Shown here piece after piece: positions 12,046 to 22,989 of a stretch of DNA of 64,000 nt. The position numbers and the translations under genes were made by a program. The stretch comes from Desmodus rotundus. Its lineage: Eukaryota > Chordata > Mammalia > Chiroptera > Phyllostomidae. Where the stretch lies: NCBI RefSeq assembly GCF_022682495.2, contig NC_071389.1, positions 107,859,951 to 107,923,950 of the forward strand, read 5' to 3'. The number at the start of each line of letters is the position of its first letter. Positions within the stretch are counted from its first letter, which is position 1. The notes under the pieces were generated by a model. It was not told where the DNA came from. It saw only the letters and a program-made list of their open reading frames with translations, and made no database searches.

Positions 12046-13095
12046 GCACTTTTGCACAGCAAAGGAAATCATCAACAAAATGAATACACAATCTATTGAA
12101 TAGGAGAAAATATTTGCAAATTATATATCTGATAAGAGGTTAATATCCAAAATAAATAACACTAAAGAAACAATATAATTAAAAAATAGGCAGAAGATCC
12201 AAATAGACATTTTCCCAGAGAAAGCATAAAGATGTGGTCAACAGACACATGAAAAGGTGCTCAACATTACCAATCACCAGGAAAACGCAAATTCAAACCA
12301 CAGTGAGATATCACCTCACATCTGTCAGTATGGTTATTATCTAAGAGACAAGAAATAAAGTGTTGGTTGTACAAATAAACATTGATGTTTGAACAATTAC
12401 AAAAAAGTGTTGGTGAGGTCCTAGAAGAAAGGGAACACTTTCCTGTTTGTGGGAATGTAAATTGGTGCAGCCACTATGCAAAACAGTATGGAGTTTCCTG
12501 AAAATAATTAAAAACAGAACTACCATATTACTCAGCAATCCCACTTCTGGGTATATACTCAAAGAAAATGAAAACACTAATTTGAAAAGATATACATACC
12601 TCTGTGTTCATTGCATTATTTACAATAGCCAAGATATGGAAGCAACCTAAGTGTCCATTGATGAGTGAATAGGTAAAGAAGATGTGCTATATGTATACAC
12701 ACACACACACACATATACACATATATGAATATTATTTGGCTATAAAAAAGCAAATGTTGCCATTTGCAAGGAAATGGATGGACCTTTGCCTGAGTTAGGA
12801 GTGGGGGTGGGCAAAATGGGTGATGGGGTCAAAAGGTACAAATTTCCAATTATAAAATAAGTCATGGGGTTGTAATATACAGCATGGTGAATATAACTTA
12901 TACTATATTTCACTTTGGAGTCACTTGGAGGGCAGATCTTGAAGTTCTTATTACAAGAAAAAGTTTTTTGTAACTATGCGTGGTGAAGGGTTTTTCCTGG
13001 ACTTATGGTGGCCATTCAATATCAAATGGTCATGTTGTACACCTGTAACTAATACAGTGTATGTTGGTTATACCTCAATAAAAATAGCAATTATT
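12046..13095 (+). mobile_element. L1 3' end (ORF2 tail and 3'UTR)
   Basis: Plus-strand L1 landmarks in order: GCACAGCAAAGGAAATCATC, a GTGAGATATCACCTCACA motif, CCACTTCTGGGTATATACTC, TGTCCATTGATGAGTGAATA, and the 3' end TTATACCTCAATAAAAATAG near 13090. A 47-bp insertion at 12367-12413 interrupts it. ORF2 frame not intact. Confidence 0.85.
12367..12413. repeat. 47-bp insertion flanked by 10-bp direct repeats inside the L1
   Basis: L1 text normally continues from AAGTGTTGG into TGAGG. Here AAAGTGTTGG occurs at 12357-12366 and again at 12404-12413, with unrelated AT-rich sequence between. The left junction is copied exactly at 14773-14806. Confidence 0.75.
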
Positions 13096-13584
13096 CCTTG
13101 ATATCATTAAATATCTAGTTTGTGTTCAAATTTACACCTGTCTCATAACTCTTGTAAATGTTTTTATTTTATAGTTTTGTTTGTTTGGTTTGTTTGTTAG
13201 AATACAAAAAGGGTTTACAAATTATGATTGGTTAATGTGTCTCCTAAGCCTTTATTAATCTATAGTAAATATTAACCCTTAATCTCTTTGTTTATTTTTA
13301 GTCTTACAGTGTATTTGTTCAAGAAAATAGGTTTATTTGTCCCATGGGGTAGTCTACATTCTAGTTTGTTGCTTATATCATCATGGCATACATATGTATA
13401 TATGTGCATATACACATGCAGACATATCCTCTTTCTGAGATACATGAGTATACTATACATGTAAAAAGTTATTTTGAAAACATGATTGTAACTCTTAGTC
13501 AGAATTGCAGTCTCCTAAAATTTAGCCAAGAACTATATTAAAAAGGATCAGAAGGAAAAAGTGGTAGATAAAATGAAAAGCATA

Positions 13585-13807
13585 GCACTGGCTGGTGTAG
13601 TTCAGTGAATTGAGCACTGGCCTGGGAACCGAAAGGTCACCAGTTCAATTCCCAGTCAGGGCACATGCCTGGGTTGTGGGCCAGGTCCTCAGTTAGGGGT
13701 GTGTGAGAGGCAACTGATTGGTGTATCTCTCACATATTGATGTTTCTCTCTCTCTTTCTCCTTCCCTTCCCCTCTATCTAAAAGTAAATAAATAACATCT
13801 TAAAAAT
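13585..13807 (+). mobile_element. Ves SINE with perfect 14-bp target duplication
   Basis: AAATGAAAAGCATA at 13571-13584 is repeated exactly at 13808-13821, fixing the limits. Head GCACTGGCTGGTGTAGTTCA, B-box AGTTCAATTCCCAGTCAGGG. Confidence 0.95.
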
Positions 13808-14559
13808 AAATGAAAAGCATAAAGAAATCCATGGATATTGGCATCAGGGAGGGAAAAGAAAGAAGGAAGCCAGCATGTTGAAAAAAATTATAAACTAATA
13901 ATGAAAACAGTGAGACACATAAACAACAGAATGGGAAGAATAGAGATGTTAGTGTAGTTATATTGAATTCATTTATGTGTTCATTCCTTTAATGAGTCAT
14001 TCCCTATTTACTGAGCACCTGCCAAGCATAAGACTCTACATTGCATATTATAATGTTGATAAAAGTACTACAATGGAAAAAAGAAATATTTGGAAAAGAA
14101 GTATGAAAATTATTTATACAGTTCCCTGGACATTTGTTTGGCTTAGCAGGCATCAGAACTGGAGGCCAGGACAGAGTGGAAGAAGTGCAGTGCAGCAGGC
14201 TTTCATGGCTGGTGGCCCCGGCGTTTACAAGTGGACCTTTGTCAGAGTTGATGTGACAGCTGTGAAGTCCATGACTTGCTAACCCTCTGGGCAGAGTCTC
14301 CAGTTTCAGATCTTGAAAACAGGCATTTACAATAAACAACTTCAAGAAATTTTTGCAAACTTCTATCAACTTATTTTTAAAATATATTTATATTTTCTTC
14401 CAAATGTGACACAGTCATTGTGAAAACTATAAATCATCAGAAATAGAAATTATTAAAAGTGAAAGCCTTCCCAACCACTATTGTGTTTTAAAGTTTCAAG
14501 ATTCATAGTATTGTTTTTACTTGCAAACATTTATAAAGCTCTGGACTTCTCTGACCAAA

Positions 14560-14700
14560 AAGAAATTTTTTCCTTTGGAACTTAGTTAATTATAGCTTTT
14601 ATTGAAAAAATAATTTGCCCAGGGTCACACAGCTACCAAGGATGATCAAGGATTCAAACCCATAGTCTAGCTTCTAGAGCACCTGCTGTAAGGGCTTCCT
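14560..14700 (+). repeat. MIR SINE remnant
   Basis: TTTGCCCAGGGTCACACAGC, then GATTCAAACCCA, is the MIR core and 3' text. Confidence 0.75.
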
Positions 14701-14772
14701 AGGGCAGTGCTAACCAAAAGAAATACAGTCTGAAGCACATATGTAATTTGAGTTTAATGTTTATTAAAGACA

Positions 14773-14806
14773 CAAGAAATAAAGTGTTGGTTGTACAAAT
14801 AAACAT
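14773..14806 (+). repeat. 34-bp exact copy of the L1/insert junction at 12349-12382
   Basis: Both sites read CAAGAAATAAAGTGTTGG followed by TTGTACAAATAAACAT without a mismatch. At 12.35 kb the first 18 bases belong to L1 and the rest to the 47-bp insertion. At 14.77 kb the neighbourhood is a DNA transposon, not L1, so the copying direction is probably 12.35 to 14.77 kb. Confidence 0.85.
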
Positions 14807-14818
14807 ATGTACATACTA

Positions 14819-14938
14819 TATCCAAATTATTATTATTCAAATATGTAAACCATATGAAAATTATCAATGAGATATTGAATATCCAAATTATTATTCAAGT
14901 ATGTAAACCATATGAAAATTGTCAGTGAGATATTGAAT
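14819..14938 (+). repeat. Tandem duplication, two units of about 60 bp
   Basis: The unit ATCCAAATTATTATTC...GAGATATTGAAT occurs at 14819-14880 and again at 14881-14938, with a 3-bp length difference and a few substitutions. It lies inside a DNA transposon remnant, directly beside the 34-bp templated copy. Confidence 0.85.
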
Positions 14939-14955
14939 ATTATTTGTTTATTCTT

Positions 14956-15113
14956 TTAAAAAATATCTTATTTATTGGAGAGAGAAAGATTTGTTGTTCT
15001 ACCCATTTATGCATTCGTTGGGTGCTCCCTGTATATGCCCTGACCAGGGATCAAATCTGCAACCTTGGTGTATCAGGATGATTCTCTAACCAACTGAGCT
15101 ATCTGCCAGGGCC
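14956..15113 (-). mobile_element. Ves-type SINE, old
   Basis: CCTGACCAGGGATCAAATCT and CCAACTGAGCTATCTGCCAG mark a short diverged copy within the hAT-like remnant. Confidence 0.75.
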
Positions 15114-15554
15114 TCATGCTGAGTCTTCTCAACTTGACATGTATTTTGCACTTTCAGAGCATCTCATTTTGGAATCACCACATTTTAAGTGCTCAGAAGT
15201 CATGTGTGGCCAGTGTGGCTATTCTACTGGATGACACAGGGCTAGGGAGTTTGATTTGTTCATTTAACAGATGCTTAGTGCAGGACCACCAAGTACCAAG
15301 CACCATGCTGGGTACTGGAGAGTCAGTGATAAGTGAGATATGGAGCTTACGTTCTAGGGAGGAAGCAGAGGAAAAACAATAACATACCACACACAAGATA
15401 ATGGTTAAGATTGTGACCATGATTATGAAAAAAAAGGTAACAGAGATACATAGAGAATTACTAGAGGGACTACTTTAGATAGGGTAGCTAGGAAAGGTAT
15501 TTTTGCAGAGGTGACATTGGAATAGAGACCCAGGTAACAAAAGTAATAATGATG

Positions 15555-15760
15555 ACAATGATTGGTTGATTACTTTGGAGCTTATTATACTCCAGGTGCT
15601 GCTTTCCATACATTAACTCATTTTATCTTCACCAAAAGCTAATAGGCTGTGTCTATTATTATCTCCATTTTTCAGATGACTGGAAGTGTAAGGCATTTAG
15701 TAAATTGCCCAAGTTTACACAGTAACTGTGAAGCAGCCGCGTAAGCAGACCTGAGGAAAA
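15555..15760 (+). repeat. MIR SINE remnant
   Basis: TTATTATCTCCATTTTTCAG, then GCCCAAGTTTACACAG. Confidence 0.8.
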
Positions 15761-15807
15761 AGAGCTGTCCATGCAGATGAATTTGAGTGTCAAAGTCTCA
15801 GGTGACA

Positions 15808-16240
15808 GTGGCAGGCTAAATAATGGCCCCAATCATCTCTAGGTCCTAATCCCTGGAACCTGGAAATGTTGCTTTGTAGGGCAAAAGCGACTTTACAGAT
15901 GTGATTAGATTAGGGATCTTTAGATGGGGACATTATCCTAGATTACCCGAATGGGCCAAGGGTCCTTACAGGAGAGAGGCAGAGGGGAATTTGACCTCAC
16001 AAGGTGTAATGACTATGCAGGAGGCGGGAGTGATGGGAGAAAGGGCAGGAGCCAAGGAATGCAGGCAGCCTCCAGAAGCTGGAAAGGCAAGGGAACCAAT
16101 TCACCTTTGAAGTCTCCAGAAGAAATGTAGCCCTGCTGACCCCTTGATTTTAGACCTCTGACCACCAGAACTACAAGAGAGTAAATTTGTGTTGTTTTAA
16201 ACCACGAAGTGTGTGGTAATTTGATGGCAGCAATCTGGCA
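15808..16240 (+). mobile_element. MaLR solo LTR (MLT1-type)
   Basis: GCAGGCTAAATAATGGCCCC, then CTTTACAGATGTGATTAGAT, GAATGGGCCAAGGGTCCTTA, CCAGAAGCTGGAAAGGCAAG and the 3' end TTGTTTTAAACCACGAAGTG follow the MLT1D order. No internal MaLR sequence adjoins. Confidence 0.85.
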
Positions 16241-16612
16241 AATGCAAGGACTGCACGTGTCCTTTGTGTTCTTTCTCACCCCCGGTCTTTGCCTTTCTGT
16301 TTTCTTGGCACCTACTCCCTTCATAGTCCCCTCTCCTCAGCTCGCCTCCTTCAAACTCTGCTACGATTTTCCAGAATCCCCTCGGATTGTTTTCTCCTTC
16401 CTACATATTCTTGAGCACTTTGTATAAACTAGTGTGTATCACTTATGTTCCCATGTTACAATATACTCTGCTACTTGTCTGAGTTTTGCTTTTGATGATG
16501 AACTTCCTCAGGGTAAGGAACGTGTATTTTGCCTCTTTCTAATCTGGTAATCAGCCAGTAATCAGCACAAGGTCTGGTAAATAGTAAGTAGTTCCATTCA
16601 AGTTTATGGAAT

Positions 16613-16651
<39 letters not shown>

Positions 16652-18469
16652 GGAATCACACTATATGAAGTTCCCAACACAAAAGCAACCTGCTCAGTAG
16701 TCCCTCACATTCTCTGACCATGTTCTGATGGCCGCAAAAGGGTGGAGCAGCGTCTCAGGAAGACTTCCCATTCCCTTCCCATTCTGACCTTGAACTATGT
16801 GGCCTGATGGCATCCTAAGTCAGACAGCCTCCCCAAGTACTCTGCACTGTGACCCCACACCATTGTTTCCGGTTGCTGGGGTTCTACGGCTCCACCAATG
16901 ATTAATGACAAGAAGGAGGTTTTACAAGGTTGTGAGAGCATACTGAATTGTGACTTCACACACTCACTGTACTTTCTGTAGGAAAAGTGATAACAATTCA
17001 TCAACGTTCTTTTAAAACATGCCCATTTTTCTCAACATAAAATTCAAATTAAAGAATTTAACAACCATCTGTAATTCTTCGACCCAGAGTTAATCATTAA
17101 TAACATTTTAGAAAGTTTACTGTTAATTTCGAAATTAGTACACTCCCATTGTCAAAAATATAAACAATTCAGAAGAACATAAAGTAAAACCTAGATGAAT
17201 GCCTAATTTCACTCCCCAGAGTTGAGTACTATTAATGTTTGGTCATAGTTTTGTCTAGCCTTAAAGACAAAACTACTTTAAAACAACTCATAAAAACACA
17301 TAACATCTCAACAAAAGTAATGGAAACAAATAACAAATTCCACAAAATAATACCCCTGAATTCACCTACTAAAAGTAATTTCTTTTTACAAATCCCAGTC
17401 TTGTTTTATGAACCGCTGAACAAATCGGGTGCGGGATGCACTTACCCTGTGGGCACAACGCCCTCTCCGAGACTCAGCAGACAGTGGGCAGGGGTAGTGG
17501 GGTGGATGAGAGCTCTCCTGATACTTTATCCGCGTTGTGTGTTTACCTGCACAATACCTGCATTTTATAAATGGTGAAAATAACAAAGGTGAAAGATCTT
17601 AACATGTCCAATAGTGAATGGCTGCACTAAGTAAAGAAACCTGGAGTCTTGAGTTCCTATTTTTGGTTTCTGTTCCACTTCTCATCCCCAAGGAATTGAC
17701 AGCTATGTGGCGCTGTGATAGCTTGGATAAATAAATAATGTGTGAGTGATTTTATTTAATCTCCAACGTTAAACAAAGTTCAAGATGAAGCCATAGAATT
17801 TACCTGTCGATATAGCTTTCGTTGTGACTGTTTTCAAGGATATAGACTTTGTGGCTGATTTATTTTCTTTAAATATACACTATGCATACTTTCCAGAATC
17901 AGCTACAGGGCTGACCTTGAAAAAGAAACCTCCTTACTTCTAGAGAAATTGGTTACCTTTGCAAAACAGGTTGAAAAGGTTAAGGTCTGAAATGAATTCT
18001 GTATTTGCCTATTGACTTTCATGAGAATGCGGAAGATATGGACTTCACAAACAATTGTGAGAACCTTACAAAATTCACACTAGCCACAACTCAGCTCTAC
18101 CCTTGGATTTTGCTTTTAGGCAATATTTTTACCGTCATGTTTTTGGATACTGAGTGGCTGTGGTTGTACCAGCTGTTTTCAGACCTCTCTGTTACAACCA
18201 TGGTGACACAAGTCTAGTGATGGCATGCTTTTCAGTGACTTTGTAAATACCCGATCACCTTTTGCTTGAAGTGCCTCAAGTGGTTTCTATTTCCTATACC
18301 GATTTTTTTTTTTCAGGTAAAAGAAATAAGTAGAATGCAACAGCTGCCTTTATGAAACTTACTGTTAGGGGAGATGGACACTACAAGTGGAGGAAGGATC
18401 TAATAAAGGTCCGGATGGAAAAGGCGCTATGGGGGTGAAGAGTGAGCGCACAGCAGTGGTGAGGGGGCA
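16241..18469. other. Intergenic, no feature beyond a microsatellite
   Basis: Apart from the (AC)n run, no gene, RNA gene or recognisable transposon was seen. The small open frames here have no domain signal. Confidence 0.5.
16615..16648 (+). repeat. (AC)n microsatellite
   Basis: About 17 uninterrupted AC units. Confidence 0.92.
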
Positions 18470-18955
18470 GCTCAGTTGTCTATGCCACAGAGCAAACCAA
18501 CAGGCTCATTTTTCTTGCAGTTCTGTGGATGGACTGGGCTTAGCTGGGCAGCTCTGTTAGTCTCATGTCCCTGCAGTCAGGTGGTGACTGGGGCTGGAGT
18601 TTTCTGCTCAACTGAGGCACTGGTGTGGTGGACCTATCTCCCTCTCCACATTTTCTTAGTGCCTCTCCTCTCCATGCAGCCTCTTCATGTGGGCCCTTTG
18701 TGCAGTCTTTTCCTCGAGGTGGCTGGTCTTTGACATGGTAGTCATGGCTCCCCCAAGCCCACACACGGAAGACACCAGGTTTCCCTAGTGTTTGGCCCAG
18801 AACTGTCCCAGCATCAGTTTAGCTTCAGTTCCCTGCCTAAGTGAGTCATAGGCCCAGCTCAGATTCCATGTGGGTGGGGACTACACAAAGATGTGGACAA
18901 TAAGAGGCGTGATTCATTGGAGGTCCTCTTGGAAACTAGCTACCACAGAGGGACA
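18470..18955 (-). mobile_element. MaLR-like LTR, old and diverged
   Basis: AGTTCTGTGGATGGACTGGG, CATGCAGCCTCTTCATGTGG, AGTGAGTCATAGGCCCAGCT and a final GGAAACTAGCTACCACAGAG resemble the same family. Diverged. Confidence 0.5.
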
Positions 18956-20177
18956 CTCTGAGGAAGTTGGGATGTTTCCTTGGAGAGCATCCAATGGTGG
19001 ATGAACTAACAGACTTGATCAGAAGATCCAGGGTCTGGTTCAGATCCTAGTGTAGCTATTACTCAATAAACATTAGCATAAAGAATAATGGAAGAAAAGA
19101 AGGAAGGCAGGCAAACACAGGAAGTATAAGTTGGCGGACCCTTCCAACCAGAAGCAAAAGAACAGTGTTTAGGGGCAGTACAGTGGCTTTCAGGACCTGC
19201 ATGTATACCTATGGGCTCAAGAATGGAAAGGCCTGAGAGGGGACTGGGAATTTGGACTTGACCCTTCAGACTATGGAGGCTACTAAACAGTTTTAGGAAA
19301 TGGAGAGGCATTGATCACATTCACATGCTGGAAAGATCTCTCTCTGGCCTAAGTGAACTATTGGGGTATTCTGGGAAAGATGGTGCTAGAGATAGTGAGA
19401 CCAGTTAGGCTGCTGCAGTGGGCCTGGTAAGAGTGCAAGAGAGTGTTTGGGAAAAGTGTGGCAGTGGGGAAGTGGAGGGACACATTGAGAGAGTCCTGAA
19501 AGGCTGAATGAACAGACCCAATATTCCGTGATTTGTAGTATGACCAAGAGGGTTTGAATATGTATGAGGACATTGATCTTAACAGGCTGCATTTCCCTCC
19601 ATACATTTATTATAAAATAACACATATGATTATGTGTATGTATGTATACATAATTTAAAAATAAATACAACATAAGAAATGGCACGTTCCCAAAGTTTCT
19701 GACGTAAAACAAAATGTGAACTTTGTGCTGTTCGTGGAATAAACTGCCAGTGTTGGAAGAAGTACAGCCCGCTCTCCCTGAAGTGAACAGGAAGTTGGGA
19801 GAGAGGAACCAGTTCTTCCTCTGGCTGTCAGCCTTTGAGTCACCTTCTAGTGCCTCCTAAAAGTTGGCAAATACAAACCCGTAGCCCCTTGCCAAAGGAG
19901 AAATGTACTTCCTTTCAGTCTTTGCTCAGGTCTGGAAGCACAAAGAGCTTGGAAGGATGGGGCTGAGGCCCAGAAGCAAGAGCTTAACAATCATATCTGG
20001 ATGTAAAAGTATTCGACATGAGCTGTCTTCCCCTAACCCTCTCCTTTCTCTTTCATTTCTAGCTCAACTTTCTTCCTCCAAACAGGATTTGAGTAGGTTT
20101 CCAATAAAGGTATATACTGAATAAGATATTCAAACTGAAAAGGTTTAAAATAGATGAAGATCACACACCATTCAGAG

Positions 20178-20412
20178 CAGCGTTTTCAAAACTTTGTATG
20201 GCAACCGAAGTAGAAATCTATTTTTTATTATGACTTCTTAGACATAGACATCTATAACCAAAAAAGGTTCACAAAGCAATCCTCGTCCTTACTATGCCTG
20301 ATGCACTATGGTATTTTCTATTTTATTTAATTTTATAAAAATCTAATAACCACCCACTAAACTGACTTCATCAGTTTCTAATAGGTTGCAACCTAGTGTT
20401 TGGAAAACACTG
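20178..20412. mobile_element. hAT-type non-autonomous element with inverted ends and 8-bp duplication
   Basis: The left end is CAGCGTTTTCAAAAC; the right end on the minus strand is CAGTGTTTTCCAAAC. Flanks ATTCAGAG (20170-20177) and ATTTACAG (20413-20420) match 6 of 8, consistent with an old 8-bp hAT target duplication. About 235 bp, no coding capacity. Confidence 0.65.
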
Positions 20413-20464
20413 ATTTACAGGAAGAGGAGTTCCAGTGTTTTATAATTACATGTAACATTTGGGG

Positions 20465-20625
20465 TCTGTCTTCCTGTTGGAAAGTACTTTTCACCTATGT
20501 TATTTTATTTAACCTGACAATAACCCTGTGAGGCACGTATTTCCCCTGACTTACTAATGAGAAAAGAGACAGTAAGATACCAAGTCATTTGCCACATAGT
20601 TCAGAAGGGGAATGAATGGTGAACA
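20465..20625 (+). repeat. MIR SINE remnant
   Basis: ACCTGACAATAACCCTGTGA followed by GAGAAAAGAGACAG. Confidence 0.7.
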
Positions 20626-22989
20626 CAGAACTGGAAATAATCTTTTTTGATTGAAAATCTCAGCTTTCCTCAAAAGGGTATGTCAGTTTGAGAGACACAG
20701 TTTAGCTCTAATTAAATAGGGATTTTAGTTTTGAGCTTTCCAATAGACAAGGCGGACCATGAGTTGTGTAGTGCTCCTTGTCTGATTTCCATATTAATTT
20801 TTATATTTGGCCAGAGACCCTTCTCTTTCTTATCCATTGGATCAGAGGACAAAGGGCAGGATGAATGTTGTCTGTGTTTTACTAAAATCTGTTTGTTTGT
20901 GTCTCTGTTTATCTAGAGGAGAAATAATCAGCTCTAGAAGCTTCTGATCTAGAGAATTAGGCTTTCAACATGAAATAAAATTAATCATGAGCCTATTTCA
21001 TACAATATATTCAATTATGTACTATTTTCAATATTAAAAAGCTCTAGAATAATATTTTGTATTTTGTATTGGATTTCTAGAGCTGTTGACGTGGGAATAG
21101 TTCCAGGTAATATATCAACTTCAAATTTGCAGTGTTTCCAGACAGATCTAGAATTGTGAAACTTCTGAATTTTTTTAGAGCATGAATAAATAAGAGAAAT
21201 GATTTTTCAAACTCCTCTTCCTTTGGAATTTAGACTAATATAAAGTTCAGGAAGATAATATAACTTATTTGAATGATAGAAATTACAACAGAATATTGTT
21301 ATAACTTTTGTTGTGTAATTATCACTAGGAGTGAGAGGTCAGTGTGGTCTGTAATGCAGACAGGACTCTTGATCCATGCTGATGATACGGCACATACTCC
21401 AGATGTCCATGTGCTTTGTGTGGAGTGACTTGAAGCAATTCAACTTGAAGCTGAATTACAAAATGCTTTATAAAATTATAACAGGCTAAGCTATCTGTGC
21501 TTTCAAAAGCCATATTTCATTTATAGAGAAAACTAATTTTAATAAAACAAACAGCAAGAGCATGTTATGATGCCCAGTCTAGCTCATGATGGTAAGTATA
21601 GCACACTTTGATACGGGAACCTTGCACTGATGGCTTACCACTAGGCAGCCCAAAGGGTCTACATCAGCCAGTCACTTTCACTGTTAAAACAGCTATCGGT
21701 GGCCATGGTTTACAGAGCTTGACCTCCCTTTCCTCCCCAGAGTTACCTGCCCAGGCCTTTCCCACTGCTCACGCTCTCCACAGGAAGCAATTTCCTCAAG
21801 GCTGGATGCCAGCTGAGAGTCTGCATCACTCCTACTTCCTTTACAGGGAGGCTTCCTGTTGCTCTGCCTCAGTTTCCCATTAGGTTTATCGCTCCCACAT
21901 TTAGCTTGTCAGAGTTGGGTTTAAGTAAAATTTGGTTCAGTGTCAACCCAGAACTTTCTTCTTCAGACCCTTCTTCAGGATGGTTTCTAGGTGATGCCGT
22001 TGACATTATAGAACTTAGTTTCAAACTTTTTTCTTAGAAAGAAAAAAAATGAAATTCCTTATGCAATCATGCAATACTTTAGCAATCAGTTTCTACCGAA
22101 GGTCTCACCCACGTTTTCTTAAGACAGCATTTCCTGCCTTTAACATTGTGTCAACACAAAGAATTGAGACCTGAGTAGACAGTTGGCATCAACAGCAATG
22201 GCTTTAGATGGCCATTCTGGTGGGAAAAGGAGTATATTGGAACCTGTTCCTGGCTGCTAGGCACTCACTGATCATTGTCACCATGGCAGCCCACATAAGA
22301 CACACCTTAAACCGTGCACATGAACACACATAAACCCCACAGGCATAGTCAGACACGAAAAGAAGGGGAGAGACTCACCCTAAGACCCTTAAGACACACA
22401 CCAGACCTATAGACACACGGATCTAAGGAGGGAGGGAGGATAAATGAGGGAATATAGTAAGAACAGGCTGATTTCACCAATTCGAAAGAACAATGTTAGA
22501 CAGATTTCATTCAAACTTAAGTGCATTGGACTGAATTAGTGGAAAGAGAGGCTATGGAGAGGGTTACAGTGCTAGACAAGGGGCCAAAATTAGTTTGGGA
22601 AATCAAAACAGCCTTTGTTGTCCAAAAGGAGATATCTGGGCAACCTGAGAACCGTTTACTCTGGTAAATTCACTGAGAGTCTCTCCAATCTCCATGACCC
22701 GGCTTTTACAAATTACAAGCACTTCCCCAGCAAGCACCGCATGAGTTCCCGCGGTGCCTGGCACGGAGTAGGAGTCCCACGAATGCTGCTGCACCCATTC
22801 GGGCTCCAGTCAGGAATGCGCAAGAGAATCGCAGGCATCAAACCTACTTAAACAAAACAAAACAAAGCCCCGATAGGCAGAACCTGCCATCATCATCACC
22901 TCTCAGATATTATTACAATGCACGAATTACCTTTTAAGGTGAGAAATTCTTTAGCCAACTGCAAAAAGAAATACATCGCAGAAGAAAAG

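Larger units (their letters stand above)
14704..15238 (+). mobile_element. Non-autonomous DNA transposon remnant (hAT-like), interrupted
   Basis: Text such as ACAGTCTGAAGCACATATG at the left and AAGTGCTCAGAAGTCATGTG, then GGCTATTCTACTGGATGACA, at the right matches a common mammalian non-autonomous hAT-type repeat from memory. Its middle carries the 34-bp copy, the 60-bp tandem duplication and a minus-strand Ves SINE (14956-15113). Family name not certain. Confidence 0.55.
18956..22989. other. Intergenic, mostly unique sequence
   Basis: Only the hAT element at 20178 and one MIR were recognised. The rest appears unique and free of lineage-specific repeats. No coding signal. Confidence 0.5.

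Noticed and set aside
14151..14345. Possible processed pseudogene: short frame MAGGPGVYKW... followed by AATAAA
   Set aside because: A small 3'-like region with a poly(A) signal looked suggestive, but I could not match it to any known small protein and saw no target duplication or A-tail.
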